Of a DNA stretch of 64,000 nucleotides, positions 19,022 through 29,096 are shown one piece after another. This DNA comes from Nitrospirae bacterium JdFR-85 (GTDB lineage: Bacteria > Nitrospirota > Thermodesulfovibrionia > Thermodesulfovibrionales > JdFR-85). Position 1 is the first letter of the stretch. The number at the start of each line of letters is the position of its first letter. The notes beneath the pieces are model-generated. The model saw nothing but the letters and a program-made list of their open reading frames with translations. It ran no database searches and had not been told where the DNA came from. The stretch is from assembly GCA_002011745.1 (NCBI GenBank), contig MTOU01000017.1, positions 1-64,000 of the forward strand, in the 5' to 3' direction. Position numbers and translations under genes: made by a program.

Positions 19022-19091
19022 AAACTTTTCTCTTTCCCTAATACGCCGTCTGATTCTGTTTAAGATTTTACACTTACCTTACCCAAAGGGT

Positions 19092-19105
19092 TCTTGTCAA
19101 CAAGA
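19092..19105. other. Perfect inverted repeat upstream of the LeuB-like gene
   Basis: TCTTGT-CA-ACAAGA lies about 75 bases before the ATG at 19180, between the hepT end and leuB. It is a plausible operator for a dimeric regulator. A shorter ACCCAAAGGGT palindrome lies just upstream (about 19080-19090). No convincing promoter pair was found in this 158-base gap. Confidence 0.3.
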
Positions 19106-19179
19106 GATTCAGTGATTGGGCCGATTATGATAAAATAGATAGTTTCTAAATTCTTGAGAAGAACAAAGGAGGTTCTGTA

Positions 19180-20247
19180 ATGGGTAAGAGTTATAACATT
19201 GCTGTTATTCCTGGAGATGGTACAGGCCCGGAGGTAGTGAGGGAAAGTGTAAAGGTATTAAAAGTTGCCTCTGAAAGGTTCGGATTCAGCCTGGATTTCA
19301 CAGAATACGACTTTGGGGGGGAGAGATATCTTAAGACAGGGGAGACTCTACCTGACAGTGCCATTGATGAATTAAAAGGGTATGATGCTATACTGCTTGG
19401 TGCTATTGGTCATCCTGATGTAAAGCCAGGTATTCTGGAACGGGGAATACTTCTCAGGCTAAGATTTGAACTGGACCAGTATATAAACCTGAGACCTGTG
19501 AAACTATATCCAGGTGTGGACTGCCCATTGAAAGACAAGACCCCTGAAGATATAGACTTTGTGGTGGTGAGGGAAAACACTGAAGGTCTCTATGTGGGAG
19601 GAGGTGCCTTCCTGAGAAAGGATACACCTTTTGAGGTAGCTATACAGGAATCTATTAATACCAGGTATGGTGTGGAAAGGTGCATCAGGTTTGCCTTTGA
19701 ATACTGCAGAAAGAGAAACAAAGACAAGAAGCTAACCCTTTGCGGTAAGACTAATGTCCTCACCTACGCCTGGGACCTCTGGCAGAGGACCTTTAATGAG
19801 GTGGCAAAGGAGTATCCTGATATCCAGACTGACTATGCCCATGTGGATGCGATAACAATGTGGTTCGTTAAGAATCCTGAATGGTTTGATGTCATAGTCA
19901 CAGACAACATGTTTGGTGATATCATCACTGACCTTGGAGCAATGATCCAGGGAGGAATGGGGATTGCTGCAGGAGGCAATATAAATCCTGAAGGGGTAAG
20001 CATGTTTGAGCCCATAGGAGGCTCTGCTCCCAAGTATACAGGTAAAAATGTGATCAATCCTTTGGCTGCAATCTGTGCAGGTGCTATGATGCTTGAGCAT
20101 CTTGGTGAGCAGACTGCTGCAGATACAATTGAGAAGGCGGTTATGGAGGTGACAGGGAAACACCTGAAGAGTCTTGCTGCAGGCAAAATGGGATATACTA
20201 CTACAGAGGTAGGGGACCTTGTTGCAGAGTATACAAGTAAGCTCTGA
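19180..20247 (+). CDS. leuB: 3-isopropylmalate dehydrogenase (isocitrate/isopropylmalate dehydrogenase family)
   Basis: NAD-dependent beta-decarboxylating dehydrogenase, most likely the leucine-pathway enzyme. Signatures: [14 protein letters not shown] at the N-terminus, [21 protein letters not shown] (substrate arginines), [14 protein letters not shown], and the metal-binding [28 protein letters not shown]. The 355 residues and the [19 protein letters not shown] stretch are typical of the shorter LeuB subgroup. AAAGGAGG precedes the ATG. Alternatives in the same family are D-malate, tartrate or homoisocitrate dehydrogenase. No other leu genes lie beside it. Confidence 0.85.
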   Translation: MGKSYNIAVIPGDGTGPEVVRESVKVLKVASERFGFSLDFTEYDFGGERYLKTGETLPDSAIDELKGYDAILLGAIGHPDVKPGILERGILLRLRFELDQYINLRPVKLYPGVDCPLKDKTPEDIDFVVVRENTEGLYVGGGAFLRKDTPFEVAIQESINTRYGVERCIRFAFEYCRKRNKDKKLTLCGKTNVLTYAWDLWQRTFNEVAKEYPDIQTDYAHVDAITMWFVKNPEWFDVIVTDNMFGDIITDLGAMIQGGMGIAAGGNINPEGVSMFEPIGGSAPKYTGKNVINPLAAICAGAMMLEHLGEQTAADTIEKAVMEVTGKHLKSLAAGKMGYTTTEVGDLVAEYTSKL

Positions 20248-20254
20248 TAAAGGG

Positions 20255-22990
20255 ATGAAATTCCTTGAGATTGAAGGGGCCCGCCAGAATAATCTGAAGA
20301 ACATCTCATTAAGGCTTCCCCACAATAGCTTTATTGTGATAACAGGTCTTTCGGGTTCTGGAAAATCATCGCTCGCCTTTGATACTATCTTTGCCGAAGG
20401 CCAGTGGAGATTCATTGAGTCTCTCTCCACTTATGCGAGGTTATTTCTTGAAAAGCTCGACCGCCCAGATGTGGATTCAATAAGAAACATCAGGCCTGCA
20501 ATAGCCCTTGAACAGAAAAATCCTATCAAGGGCTCCCGTTCCACTGTAGGAACCCTTACAGAGATATATGACTACCTGAGGGTACTTTACTGTAAATTGG
20601 CAAAACCCTACTGTCTGAATTGCAACAGAGAAATCATAAAGTGGACAGTTGATCAGGCTGTAACACATTTGCTTGAAAATTATCACTCTGAAAGGGCGAT
20701 TATCACCTTTTTCACAGATACTGATGCAGAACAACTCATGAAAAAGGGTTTTTATAGGGTATGGGATGGCAACCGTTTCTATGAACTCCAGAGACAGATG
20801 AAGGGTCCCTTTGAGGTAGTTGTCGATAGGGTGATTATTAAAGACCCTGAGAGGCTGTATGACTCCTTGGAGATAGCCTGGAAGAATGGGAACGAGAGGG
20901 TGGATGTGGTGCTATTCAGAGGCTCTACAACAGAGAGGCTCTCATTCTCTTCTCAGAACATCTGCGATTCCTGTGGGTTCAGACTACCAGAGCCTTCAAT
21001 GCTTCTTTTCTCCTTTAACCATCCTGTAGGGGCCTGTCCAGAATGCAAGGGGTTTGGGAATATCCTTATATATGACGAATCTCTGATCGTTCCTGATGAG
21101 AGCCTATCATTAAGAGAAGGGGCTATTGAACCATGGGAAAAACCAGCTGCCTCTTGGTGGAAAGAACAGCTACTAAGGAAAGCCAAAAAATACGGGATTG
21201 ATATTGACAAACCCTACCACATGCTTACAGAGCAAGAAAGGAATTTGATTTTCAAAGGAACAGAAGATTTCTACGGAATTGAGGACTTCTTTGAGGAACT
21301 GGAATCAAGAAAGTACAAGCTCCATGTGAGGGTCTTTCTCAGTAGATACCGATCACAGGAGAGGTGTCCTGTCTGTAAAGGCAAAAGGCTAAAACCAGAA
21401 GCACTTGCATACAGGATTAATAACAAGGATATTGCTGAATTGGGAGAGCTACCCATAGGAGAGCTTCTGGATTTTATAAGAAATCTGGAACTCACAGACT
21501 ACGAAAAGAAGATAACCGACGAGATTGTGAAGCAGATCCAGATGAAACTGGAGTTTCTGATCAGGGTAGGACTTGATTATCTCACTCTCAACCGTCTTGG
21601 TAAGACACTGTCAGGTGGAGAATACCAGAGGGTGAATCTTGCAAATCAGATTGGTGCACGCCTTACAGGCACCCTCTATGTGCTTGATGAGCCTACTGTA
21701 GGGCTTCATGCAAGGGACACCCAAAGGATCGTTAATATCATCAAAGAGATGGCTGAAGCGGGCAATACCATAATAGTGGTTGAACATGATGCCACAGTTA
21801 TATCTTCTGCTGACTGGGTTGTAGAGCTGGGACCTGAAGGAGGTAGAAATGGAGGCAGAGTGGTCTTCTCTGGAGCCTTCAGTGACTTCCTGAAGGAAGA
21901 GACCTTAACATCCCAATATATAAAAGGTCGGGATAGAGGACTTCTGCTACTGTACAAGAAAAGAAGCCTTCAGCATAAAGGCCCAAAGAGATTTCTGATA
22001 CTCCGTGGTGCAAAGGGTAACAATCTGAAGGATGTTGATCTCAGAATACCCTTAGGAACTTTTACTGTAGTCACCGGAGTGTCAGGTTCAGGCAAGAGCT
22101 CTCTTGTCGTAGAGACCCTTTACAGGGCTGTTGCAAGGCGTTTCAAGGTTATAACAGACAGACCTCTGCCTTTTAGAGATATAGAAGGGATAAAGTATAT
22201 TAAAGGTGTCAGGCTTATAGATCAATCACCAATAGGGAAAACCCCTCGTTCTAACCCTGTAACATATCTCAAAATATTCGACTTTATAAGAAAACTATAT
22301 GCAGAACAGCCCTATGCAGTAGCCCATGGATACGGCCCTGGCTTCTTCTCTTTTAATCTTAAAGGAGGAAGGTGCGAAAGATGTAAAGGAGAGGGTTATG
22401 AAAAACTTGAGATGTATTTCTTTGAGGATATCTATGTTACATGTGAGGAGTGTAAGGGGAAGAGATACAAACCAGAGGCACTAAAGGTGTTGTACAAGGG
22501 CAAGAATATACATGAGGTGCTTCAGATGACAGTAGATGAGGCAATGGAGTTCTTTGCAGAGCAAGAGCAGATCATAAATAGATTGAAGATACTGAAAGAC
22601 TTGGCCCTTGGTTACCTGATACTTGGACAACCCTCAACCACTCTATCAGGTGGAGAGGCCCAGAGACTTAAGATTTGTGCTGAGATGACCTTCAACAGAA
22701 AAAGAGACATCCTCTATATACTGGATGAACCAACTGTTGGGTTACACTACAGGGATGTGCTTGCCCTTGTCGGTGTACTGAGGAGACTCGTTGATGATGG
22801 AAATACAGTTGTTATAATTGAGCATAACTTGGACGTTATAGGCATTGCTGATTGGGTGATTGATCTGGGTCCTGAAGGAGGACCTGCTGGCGGTAAAATC
22901 ATATATGAAGGACCTCCAGAGGGACTGCTCACCTGTAAGGAGTCAATCACTGGTAGATTCCTCTATACTCATACCAAAGAGTGGAACTGA
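20255..22990 (+). CDS. uvrA: UvrA-family excinuclease ATPase, somewhat divergent
   Basis: DNA-damage recognition ATPase of nucleotide excision repair. Two ABC halves are present: Walker [15 protein letters not shown] and [14 protein letters not shown]; signatures [15 protein letters not shown] and [15 protein letters not shown]; and paired Walker [12 protein letters not shown] and [11 protein letters not shown]. Zinc sites are seen as CDSCG...[16 protein letters not shown] and CERCKGEG...CEECKGKR. At about 911 residues it is slightly short, and segments such as [23 protein letters not shown] and [12 protein letters not shown] differ from the usual RRYVESLSAYARQF and RNPRSTVGT. It could be a paralogue rather than the main UvrA. 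ATG 20255 is chosen; upstream frame would overlap leuB. Confidence 0.88.
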   Translation: MKFLEIEGARQNNLKNISLRLPHNSFIVITGLSGSGKSSLAFDTIFAEGQWRFIESLSTYARLFLEKLDRPDVDSIRNIRPAIALEQKNPIKGSRSTVGTLTEIYDYLRVLYCKLAKPYCLNCNREIIKWTVDQAVTHLLENYHSERAIITFFTDTDAEQLMKKGFYRVWDGNRFYELQRQMKGPFEVVVDRVIIKDPERLYDSLEIAWKNGNERVDVVLFRGSTTERLSFSSQNICDSCGFRLPEPSMLLFSFNHPVGACPECKGFGNILIYDESLIVPDESLSLREGAIEPWEKPAASWWKEQLLRKAKKYGIDIDKPYHMLTEQERNLIFKGTEDFYGIEDFFEELESRKYKLHVRVFLSRYRSQERCPVCKGKRLKPEALAYRINNKDIAELGELPIGELLDFIRNLELTDYEKKITDEIVKQIQMKLEFLIRVGLDYLTLNRLGKTLSGGEYQRVNLANQIGARLTGTLYVLDEPTVGLHARDTQRIVNIIKEMAEAGNTIIVVEHDATVISSADWVVELGPEGGRNGGRVVFSGAFSDFLKEETLTSQYIKGRDRGLLLLYKKRSLQHKGPKRFLILRGAKGNNLKDVDLRIPLGTFTVVTGVSGSGKSSLVVETLYRAVARRFKVITDRPLPFRDIEGIKYIKGVRLIDQSPIGKTPRSNPVTYLKIFDFIRKLYAEQPYAVAHGYGPGFFSFNLKGGRCERCKGEGYEKLEMYFFEDIYVTCEECKGKRYKPEALKVLYKGKNIHEVLQMTVDEAMEFFAEQEQIINRLKILKDLALGYLILGQPSTTLSGGEAQRLKICAEMTFNRKRDILYILDEPTVGLHYRDVLALVGVLRRLVDDGNTVVIIEHNLDVIGIADWVIDLGPEGGPAGGKIIYEGPPEGLLTCKESITGRFLYTHTKEWN

Positions 22991-22991
22991 G

Positions 22992-23010
22992 TTCTCTCTC
23001 ACGGAGAGAA
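22992..23010. terminator. Small hairpin between convergent genes
   Basis: TTCTCTC (22992-22998) pairs with GAGAGAA (23004-23010) around a five-base loop, two bases after the uvrA stop and before the minus-strand lipoprotein gene ends. There is no T-run on either side, so it would be a weak or Rho-assisted terminator at best. Confidence 0.3.
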
Positions 23011-23020
23011 AACCTTATCC

Positions 23021-23362
23021 TCAACAGGGAACATAATTTACAGTATAACCATGTTTTATAAATGCCCGTTTAAGGCTTCTTCTCTCTTCAGGAGTCAGGA
23101 ATTGATAAAGAGATATCACCCTTTCTTCTGAACGGCTGGCAGTACATATATATCTATAAAATTCTTCCTTAAGGTATACAGGAATGTCTGAATCCCTAAG
23201 GACCTTCCTGAGGTCTCCTGTCTCACATAACAACCTGTAAAGCCCTTTACTCTCTCTGCCAAAGTAGTATGCTCTTGTTCCTTTACTAATCACAAAAGTC
23301 GAGGGTCTACAGGCTGCTATTATAAATATAAAAATCACAGAAAAAAGTATAAACTTTTTCAT
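23021..23362 (-). CDS. Small predicted lipoprotein of unknown function
   Basis: A 113-residue protein with a lysine start, hydrophobic signal and lipobox (MKKFILFSVIFIFIIAAC), so it is probably membrane-anchored. The mature part is basic and helical (GLYRLLCETGDLRKVLRDSD, LTPEERRSLKRAFIKHG) and has two further cysteines plus a C-terminal Cys. Not recognised. It overlaps the upstream TlpA-like gene by four bases (ATGA), so it is co-expressed and may work in the same periplasmic redox or cytochrome context; that is inference. Confidence 0.65.
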   Translation of the reverse strand: MKKFILFSVIFIFIIAACRPSTFVISKGTRAYYFGRESKGLYRLLCETGDLRKVLRDSDIPVYLKEEFYRYICTASRSEERVISLYQFLTPEERRSLKRAFIKHGYTVNYVPC

Positions 23363-23871
23363 CCTCTGTTATCCTGATAAAGAAGCCTCTCTATTGTCTG
23401 TATAAACTCCTCTGAGTTTAGGTTCTGCTGCCCTATAAGTCGTGCTACCACCCTACCCTCTTTGTCAACAATAAATGTTGAAGGCAATCCCACAACAGTG
23501 TATTTCTTTATAAATACATCTCCCTTCTCATCGTGTAATACAGGATAACTTATTCCGAGATTCTTTATCATCAAAGCAGCCTTCTGTTTAGACCTGTCAA
23601 TATTTATACCAATTACTACTAATCCTTTATCTTTATATCTCCTGTAAAGCTCCTCTAACTGGGGCATCTCCTTTATACACTCCCTGCACCAGGAAGCCCA
23701 GAAGTTTATCACCACTACTTTCCCTTTAAAATCACTAAGCCTGTAAACCCCTCCCTGAAGGGATGGAAGCAGAAAATCTTCAGCTTTCTGGAAGGCATAA
23801 AGAGGAGTAAGAAAGAATAATACTATGCAGAGTACAGAACAAAGAACTTTAGTTTCAGAGTTTATATTCAT
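23359..23871 (-). CDS. TlpA/ResA-like thiol-disulfide oxidoreductase
   Basis: An exported thioredoxin-fold protein of 170 residues. A signal-like segment (LCSVLCIVLFFLTPLYAF) precedes the redoxin domain, which has the active site FWASWCRECIKEMPQL and the cis-Pro region VGLPSTFIVDKEGRV. Such proteins reduce disulfides in the periplasm, often for cytochrome c maturation. ATG 23871 is used; the frame is open to TTG 23907, but a promoter (-10 at 23878-23883) lies inside that extension, which suggests a leaderless message from the ATG. Confidence 0.85.
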   Translation of the reverse strand: MNINSETKVLCSVLCIVLFFLTPLYAFQKAEDFLLPSLQGGVYRLSDFKGKVVVINFWASWCRECIKEMPQLEELYRRYKDKGLVVIGINIDRSKQKAALMIKNLGISYPVLHDEKGDVFIKKYTVVGLPSTFIVDKEGRVVARLIGQQNLNSEEFIQTIERLLYQDNRG

Positions 23872-23877
23872 ATTAAC

Positions 23878-23907
23878 AGTATAACATTTATAAAAAGAGT
23901 TAGCCAA
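23878..23907 (-). promoter_or_regulatory. Promoter for the TlpA-like gene, apparently leaderless
   Basis: Read on the minus strand: TTGGCT (23902-23907), 18-base spacer, TATACT (23878-23883). The -10 ends only six bases before the ATG at 23871, so the transcript should begin at or next to the start codon. Confidence 0.45.
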
Positions 23908-23961
23908 CTCTACTGAAGGAATAGCATCTTATTTCTGGAGAATAAAGCCTCTTGTTTGTAG

Positions 23962-23967
23962 TATAAT
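23962..23967 (+). promoter_or_regulatory. -10 element (TATAAT) for the NfeD operon
   Basis: A perfect TATAAT lies seven bases before the ATG at 23975, so transcription would begin at about the start codon, another leaderless arrangement. The -35 region (about 23939-23944) does not match consensus, so the promoter may be weak or activator-dependent. Confidence 0.4.
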
Positions 23968-23974
23968 TAAAATA

Positions 23975-25261
23975 ATGAAACCCAGAAGATTTATACTACT
24001 GTTCTGTTTATTAATATTTTTTAGTATTGTAGGTTCTCTGCTTTCTGCTCCATCCTCCCAGGTAATGGTAATAACTGTACAGGGTGTGATTAATCCAGTA
24101 ACATCAGAGTTTATAGAAAAGAGTATCCAAAAGGCTAATAAACAAGCAGTAGAGGTACTCATAATAGAGCTTGATACCCCAGGAGGGCTTGATAGCTCCA
24201 TGAGGCAGATTGTGAAGGCTATAAATAGTAGCGGTGTTCCTGTAGTGGTTTATGTGAGTCCCTCAGGGGCAAGGGCTGCCTCAGCAGGTGTATTTATCAC
24301 AATGGCTGCCCATATTGCTGCAATGGCACCAGGCACAAACATCGGAGCAGCTCATCCTGTAGGCATTGGGGGAAAGATGGATAAAACAATGGTCGAGAAG
24401 GCAACGAATGATGCTGTTGCATATATAAAGGCCATTGCCGAGAGCCGAGGCAGGAATTCTGAATGGGCAGAAAAGGCAGTAAGAAAGAGCGTATCTGCAT
24501 CTGCTACTGAAGCATTAAAACTAAAAGTGGTTGATCTTGTCTGTAAAAATATCGATGAGCTTCTTGAAAAGATAGATGGCAGAGAAGTGATTACATCCTC
24601 TGGTAAAAAGAGACTCCATACTGAAGAGGCCCTTCTGGTAAGGGAGAAGATGGGTACAAGGCTGAAGATCCTGAAGGTGATTAGTGATCCAAATGTAGCC
24701 TATATTCTGATGCTTCTCGGCTTTTATGGACTCTTTTTTGAGCTTACCAACCCTGGTGCCATATTCCCTGGAGTAGTGGGAGCGATCTGTCTGATTCTTG
24801 CATTTTATTCATTCCAAACCCTACCAGTCAACTATGCAGGGCTGCTTCTCATAATCCTGGCAATCATCATGTTTATACTGGAAGTAAAGGTCACCTCTCA
24901 TGGGGCTTTAACCATCGGGGGTATCATCTCTATGATTATTGGCTCTCTCATGTTATTTGAAACCCCTGGCCCCTTTCTCAGACTCTCAATATACCTTATA
25001 CTTCCTGCAGCTCTCATCACAGCAGTCTTCTTTTCTGTAACCTTGGGGCTTGCTGTAAAGGCATGGAAAAGAAGACCTGTAACAGGTGTTGAGGGTTTAA
25101 TCGGACTTGAAGGTATTGCCCATACCGATATCCATAATGAGGGCATAGCCCTTTTGAGAGGTGAATACTGGCAGGCATTCAGTGACGAACCCATTAAAAA
25201 GGGAGAAAAAATAAAAGTAGAATCCGTAAAAGGACTAAAAATTAAAGTAAGAAGGGGGTAG
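23975..25261 (+). CDS. nfeD: NfeD-family membrane serine protease (long form)
   Basis: The 428 residues comprise a signal/anchor (residues about 5-25), a ClpP-like protease domain, a set of membrane helices (about 240-355) and a C-terminal OB-fold ([16 protein letters not shown]...[11 protein letters not shown]). The catalytic serine is Ser103 in [11 protein letters not shown], after the [16 protein letters not shown] oxyanion segment; a lysine near 142 ([10 protein letters not shown]) is the likely partner. Archaeal homologues cut a stomatin partner, and a slipin gene follows two bases later, the classic pairing. Role: membrane protein quality control, by family. Confidence 0.92.
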   Translation: MKPRRFILLFCLLIFFSIVGSLLSAPSSQVMVITVQGVINPVTSEFIEKSIQKANKQAVEVLIIELDTPGGLDSSMRQIVKAINSSGVPVVVYVSPSGARAASAGVFITMAAHIAAMAPGTNIGAAHPVGIGGKMDKTMVEKATNDAVAYIKAIAESRGRNSEWAEKAVRKSVSASATEALKLKVVDLVCKNIDELLEKIDGREVITSSGKKRLHTEEALLVREKMGTRLKILKVISDPNVAYILMLLGFYGLFFELTNPGAIFPGVVGAICLILAFYSFQTLPVNYAGLLLIILAIIMFILEVKVTSHGALTIGGIISMIIGSLMLFETPGPFLRLSIYLILPAALITAVFFSVTLGLAVKAWKRRPVTGVEGLIGLEGIAHTDIHNEGIALLRGEYWQAFSDEPIKKGEKIKVESVKGLKIKVRRG

Positions 25262-25263
25262 GT

Positions 25264-26058
25264 ATGGTATTTCCACCACAGTTTTTGAGCCTTATATTTG
25301 TGGTTTTCATGATCCTCTATTTTCTTGCCAGTGCTATCAAAATATTGAAGGAATATGAAAGAGGCGTGGTCTTCAGACTTGGAAGGGTTATACCTGTTAA
25401 AGGTCCTGGATTGGTTATAATCTGGCCTATCATTGATAAGCTGGTGAGAGTGAGCCTCAGGACAGTGACAATGGATGTGCCTCCACAGGATGTAATCACA
25501 AGAGACAATGTCTCTGTGAAAGTGAATGCAGTAGTATACTTCAGGGTGATGGAGCCGATAAAGGCGGTCACTGAGGTAGAGGATTTCTATTTCGCCACCT
25601 CTCAGATCGCACAGACAACCCTACGAAGCGTAGTAGGACAGAGTCAGCTTGATGATCTGCTGTCAAAGAGGGATGAGGTTAATGCAGAACTCCAGAGAAT
25701 CATTGATTTTCAGACAGAGCCATGGGGAATCAAGGTTACAGCAGTAGAGGTTAAGAATGTTGACTTGCCTCAGGAGATGCTGAGAGCAATAGCTCGCCAG
25801 GCAGAGGCTGAGAGAGAAAGAAGGGCAAAGATAATACATGCAGAGGGAGAATTTCAGGCAGCCCAGAAACTGGCAGATGCGGCAAGAATCATCTCTACAG
25901 AACCTATCGCACTGCAATTGAGATTCCTTCAGACACTAACAGAGATCGCTACTGAGAAGAACTCAACCACTATATTCCCCGTGCCTATTGATCTTCTGAA
26001 GCCCTTTTTTGAGAACCTTTCAAAGAAACAAGAGAGTTCTAACAAGAGGGAAGATTAA
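25264..26058 (+). CDS. Slipin/stomatin-like SPFH-domain membrane protein
   Basis: 264 residues with one N-terminal membrane segment ([19 protein letters not shown]), an SPFH domain ([59 protein letters not shown]), and a coiled-coil helix ([26 protein letters not shown]). It ends with the hydrophobic [11 protein letters not shown] segment that NfeD proteases recognise in archaeal stomatins. It is immediately downstream of nfeD, so the two form the known protease-substrate pair organising membrane microdomains. Confidence 0.92.
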   Translation: MVFPPQFLSLIFVVFMILYFLASAIKILKEYERGVVFRLGRVIPVKGPGLVIIWPIIDKLVRVSLRTVTMDVPPQDVITRDNVSVKVNAVVYFRVMEPIKAVTEVEDFYFATSQIAQTTLRSVVGQSQLDDLLSKRDEVNAELQRIIDFQTEPWGIKVTAVEVKNVDLPQEMLRAIARQAEAERERRAKIIHAEGEFQAAQKLADAARIISTEPIALQLRFLQTLTEIATEKNSTTIFPVPIDLLKPFFENLSKKQESSNKRED

Positions 26059-26082
26059 AATGTAAAAAGACAACTGAAAAAT

Positions 26083-27060
26083 CTACCATCTAATAAGGGC
26101 AGCACCCCATGTGAGGCCTCCACCAAAGGCCTCAAGAAGAATATAATCTCCTTCCTTTATCTTTCCCTGCCTTGCTGCCTCATCAAGGGCAATAGGGATG
26201 GATGCAGCAGAGGTGTTTCCATATTTGTCAAGGTTGAGCATTACTCTATCCAGAGAAAGACCAAGCCGTTTTGCAGTGGCACTGATTATCCTCATATTCG
26301 CCTGATGCGGAATAAGAAGGGCAAGTTCTGAAGATTTCACACCATTCTCCTTAAGGGTTTCTATCACAAGCTTCTCCAGGGTCCTCACAGCCACCTTAAA
26401 CGTTTCATTTCCCCGCATCTTTATAAAGTGGAGCCTATTCTTCACAGTCTCCTCTGAAGCAGGCATTTTTGAACCTCCTGCAGGTATATGAAGAAGGTCC
26501 CACATTGAACCATCTGCAAATATCTTTATAGAAAGAACTCCATATTCATTATTGCTTGGAGTCAGAACTACTGCACCTGCCCCATCACCAAGAAGCACAC
26601 AGGTTGTCCTATCCTGCCAGTCAGTAAAACGGGAAAGCACCTCTGTACCTACTACAAGAATATTTCTATATATGCCACTTTTAATAAATGCATCTGCTAC
26701 TGCCAGAGCATATATGAACCCAGAACAGGCAGCATTAATATCAAAGGCAGCAGCTTTGGTTGCATCCAGTTTGTGCTGCAGTATACAGGCTGTAGATGGC
26801 AAAGGCATATCTCCACTTACTGTAGCCACAATTATTAAGTCTATGTCCTTAGGTGAGAGGCCTGCCATCTGAAGGGCCTTCACAGAGGCCTCATGTGCAA
26901 GATCAGAGGCTACTTCCTCTTCTGAAGCCACTCTTCTCTCCCTTATACCTGTCCTTTCTCTTATCCATTCATCTGATGTATCCACCATCTTTTCTAAATC
27001 AAAATTCGTAATAACCCGTTCAGGCAAATAAGAACCTGTCCCTATGATTCTTGACCTCAA
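26083..27060 (-). CDS. fabH: Beta-ketoacyl-ACP synthase III
   Basis: Starts fatty-acid synthesis by condensing acetyl-CoA with malonyl-ACP. The triad is visible: Cys112 (INAACSGF), His in LLIPHQANMRI and Asn in KYGNTSAASIPIAL. The C-terminal GGGLTWGAALIRW is typical. 325 residues. It starts with TTG at 27060, supported by AAGGAGGG just upstream on the minus strand. It is the last gene of the yceD-rpmF-plsX-fabH operon, 18 bases after plsX. Confidence 0.96.
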   Translation of the reverse strand: MRSRIIGTGSYLPERVITNFDLEKMVDTSDEWIRERTGIRERRVASEEEVASDLAHEASVKALQMAGLSPKDIDLIIVATVSGDMPLPSTACILQHKLDATKAAAFDINAACSGFIYALAVADAFIKSGIYRNILVVGTEVLSRFTDWQDRTTCVLLGDGAGAVVLTPSNNEYGVLSIKIFADGSMWDLLHIPAGGSKMPASEETVKNRLHFIKMRGNETFKVAVRTLEKLVIETLKENGVKSSELALLIPHQANMRIISATAKRLGLSLDRVMLNLDKYGNTSAASIPIALDEAARQGKIKEGDYILLEAFGGGLTWGAALIRW

Positions 27061-27078
27061 CTATAGCCCTCCTTACTC

Positions 27079-28110
27079 TTAGATCATTATCTCGGAAAGT
27101 ACTGAATCGCTTTCACTATTATATTTGGCAAGAGATTCAGAGATAATGGAATTAAAATTTCTTCCCGCAAACTTGTATGCAAGTTTGAGGGCATTTCTGA
27201 TCGCCTTTGATGAAGACCTACCATGACTGATAAGACATGTGCCCTTTATTCCAAGCAGTGGAGCCCCTCCATACTCAGCATAATCCGTCTTTCTCTTGAA
27301 GTTTTTAATAGCAGGTTTCATCAATAAATAGGCGATTCTACCAGTAACAATCTCTGCTATCTCCCTTTTCAGCATTTTAAGAATCACATCTGCAAGACCC
27401 TCGCTTACTTTTAAAACAATATTTCCTATAAATCCATCACATACTACCACATCGACATCACCTTTAAAAATATCTTTTCCTTCTATGTTTCCGATAAAAT
27501 TTAGAGATGTATTCTTCAGAAGTCCAAAAGTCTCTTTTGTGAGCTCATTTCCTTTTGTATCTTCCTCTCCTATACTAAGAAGAGCAACCTTCGGACTTGA
27601 TACACCAAGAATGCTTTCACTAAAAGCACTCCCCATTATAGCAAACTGAAGAAGATGTTCAGCAGAAGTATCTACATTGGCACCTGCATCAATTAGAACT
27701 ACCCGTCCTTTAAGAGTGGGCATGGTCGCTGCTATAGCAGGTCTTTTTACTCCCTTAATTGTACCAAGCATTATAAGGGCTGTGGCCATAACAACTCCAG
27801 AATGTCCTGCACTCACAAATGCATGAGCCTCACCCTTTTTTACCAACTCTATCCCACGCCTGATTGAGGAATCTTTCTTTCTTCTTAGAGCCACAGAAAT
27901 ATCCTCATCCATTGCAATCTGCTGAGAGGCATGTTTTATCACAATCCTGTTCTTAGGGTAGGAATTTTTACTTAAAAGATCCTGAAGAACCTCCTCATTC
28001 CCTACCAATATAACCTCAATATCCTTAATATCCTTAACAGTCTCTATTGCACCCTCTACTGTAACATAGGGAGCATTATCTCCACCCATTGCATCAAGGG
28101 CTATTCTCAT
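27079..28110 (-). CDS. plsX: Phosphate acyltransferase PlsX
   Basis: Makes acyl-phosphate from acyl-ACP for phospholipid synthesis. Diagnostic segments are RIALDAMGGDNAP at the N-terminus, SAGHSGVVMATALI, LIDAGANVDTSAEHLLQFA and VVCDGFIGNIVLKVSEG. 343 residues, the usual size. It overlaps the rpmF stop by four bases. The following fabH supplies the acyl-chain precursor. Confidence 0.96.
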   Translation of the reverse strand: MRIALDAMGGDNAPYVTVEGAIETVKDIKDIEVILVGNEEVLQDLLSKNSYPKNRIVIKHASQQIAMDEDISVALRRKKDSSIRRGIELVKKGEAHAFVSAGHSGVVMATALIMLGTIKGVKRPAIAATMPTLKGRVVLIDAGANVDTSAEHLLQFAIMGSAFSESILGVSSPKVALLSIGEEDTKGNELTKETFGLLKNTSLNFIGNIEGKDIFKGDVDVVVCDGFIGNIVLKVSEGLADVILKMLKREIAEIVTGRIAYLLMKPAIKNFKRKTDYAEYGGAPLLGIKGTCLISHGRSSSKAIRNALKLAYKFAGRNFNSIISESLAKYNSESDSVLSEIMI

Positions 28111-28298
28111 GTCTCCTCTTTCTCCACAACCTCGATTACTTTTCTCTCATTGTATGTACCACAATTCAGACAGACCCTGTGAGGCAGTTTATACTCCCCA
28201 CACTCTGGGCACCTTATAAGAGAAGGGATTCTTCCCTTCCAATGTGCCCTCCGTCTGTCTCTTCGACATCTCGAGTGTCTTGAATGCGGGTTTGCCAT
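28107..28298 (-). CDS. rpmF: 50S ribosomal protein L32
   Basis: A 63-residue basic protein with the L32 start (MANPHSRHSRCRRDRRRAHW) and a four-cysteine zinc ribbon (CPECGEYKLPHRVCLNCG). ATG 28298 is chosen because AGGAG lies upstream on the minus strand and it matches the family start; the frame extends seven codons further. Position between yceD and plsX is the standard bacterial arrangement. Confidence 0.95.
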   Translation of the reverse strand: MANPHSRHSRCRRDRRRAHWKGRIPSLIRCPECGEYKLPHRVCLNCGTYNERKVIEVVEKEET

Positions 28299-28302
28299 CT
28301 CA

Positions 28303-28815
28303 TCACTCCTTTCTCTCAAGTAGTCTCTTTAATATAGAAAGTCGTGGATCCACTTCCTCTTTTTTACATGTACATTTTTGAATGTTTAAATTAGCACCAC
28401 AAACAGGACAGAGTCCCTTACATTCCTCATCACAAAGTGGTTTCATAGGTATACTGAGGATCAACTGTTCTTGAACAATCTCTGTAATATCCAGCTGTTC
28501 ACCCCTGTAATAGCTAATATTGCTTTCATCATCTTTGATCTCATATGTCTCCATCTTATTTATCTCTTCAATCGGAAGATAGGTAAGGTTTATATCAAGC
28601 TCGATATATCTCTGGAAGGGTGTTAAACATCTGCTGCAATGGAGTCTAATCTCTCCCTTTATATCTCCACTTACGAAGACCTCATTCAATTGTCTGTCCA
28701 GATGAAGATGTGCTACCACATCACCTACAGAATCGATCACTCCTGGCTCATGTAGGGTCTCTGAAAAATCAATATCAATACCCTCTTCCTCTATCTCAAT
28801 AATATTTATCTTCAT
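28303..28815 (-). CDS. yceD: YceD-family (DUF177) protein
   Basis: A 170-residue protein with the DUF177 cysteine motifs: HCSRCLTPF in the middle and a C-terminal C-x3-C-x3-C-x2-C cluster (LCDEECKGLCPVCGANLN) that probably binds zinc. YceD homologues in bacteria and plants are linked to 23S rRNA metabolism, and the gene almost always precedes rpmF. GGGAGG lies before the ATG at 28815. It is the first gene of the operon. Confidence 0.9.
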   Translation of the reverse strand: MKINIIEIEEEGIDIDFSETLHEPGVIDSVGDVVAHLHLDRQLNEVFVSGDIKGEIRLHCSRCLTPFQRYIELDINLTYLPIEEINKMETYEIKDDESNISYYRGEQLDITEIVQEQLILSIPMKPLCDEECKGLCPVCGANLNIQKCTCKKEEVDPRLSILKRLLERKE

Positions 28816-28969
28816 AATCTGCCTCCCTCAACGCTAAAAATTCAATAACATATTATGAATCTTAATGTTTATTTATCTCAGAACATCTAAAATTTTTCTG
28901 AAACTTTATTATAATTTTAATACTTCTTTATCGTCAAGCCACCAGAGAATATACAAGTGAATTTACTTC

Positions 28970-29003
28970 TTGACTTTAGTCGAAAATTTTTGTATGGTAT
29001 AAT
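28970..29003 (+). promoter_or_regulatory. Promoter region for formate dehydrogenase
   Basis: TTGACT (28970-28975) is 17 bases from TATGGT (28993-28998), and a perfect TATAAT follows at 28998-29003 (22 bases from the same -35). The 281-base gap also holds the yceD upstream region. A possible GTG-started basic 18-residue leader (29032-29088), directly preceded by AAGGGG, lies before the fdnG ribosome site, but it is unsupported. No FNR, Fhl or sigma-54 site was recognised. Confidence 0.45.
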
Positions 29004-29096
29004 AATCTTAAAAACTTATAAAGACAAGGGGGTGATAATACAAAAAAGGCGGAAGGGGCCAAAAAATTTATATTTAAGAAAGGGGTGAGTTAAAGT

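Noticed and set aside
29032-29088. GTG-started 18-residue basic leader peptide before fdnG
   Set aside because: AAGGGG abuts the GTG with no spacing, and the peptide has no regulatory codon pattern; unsupported.
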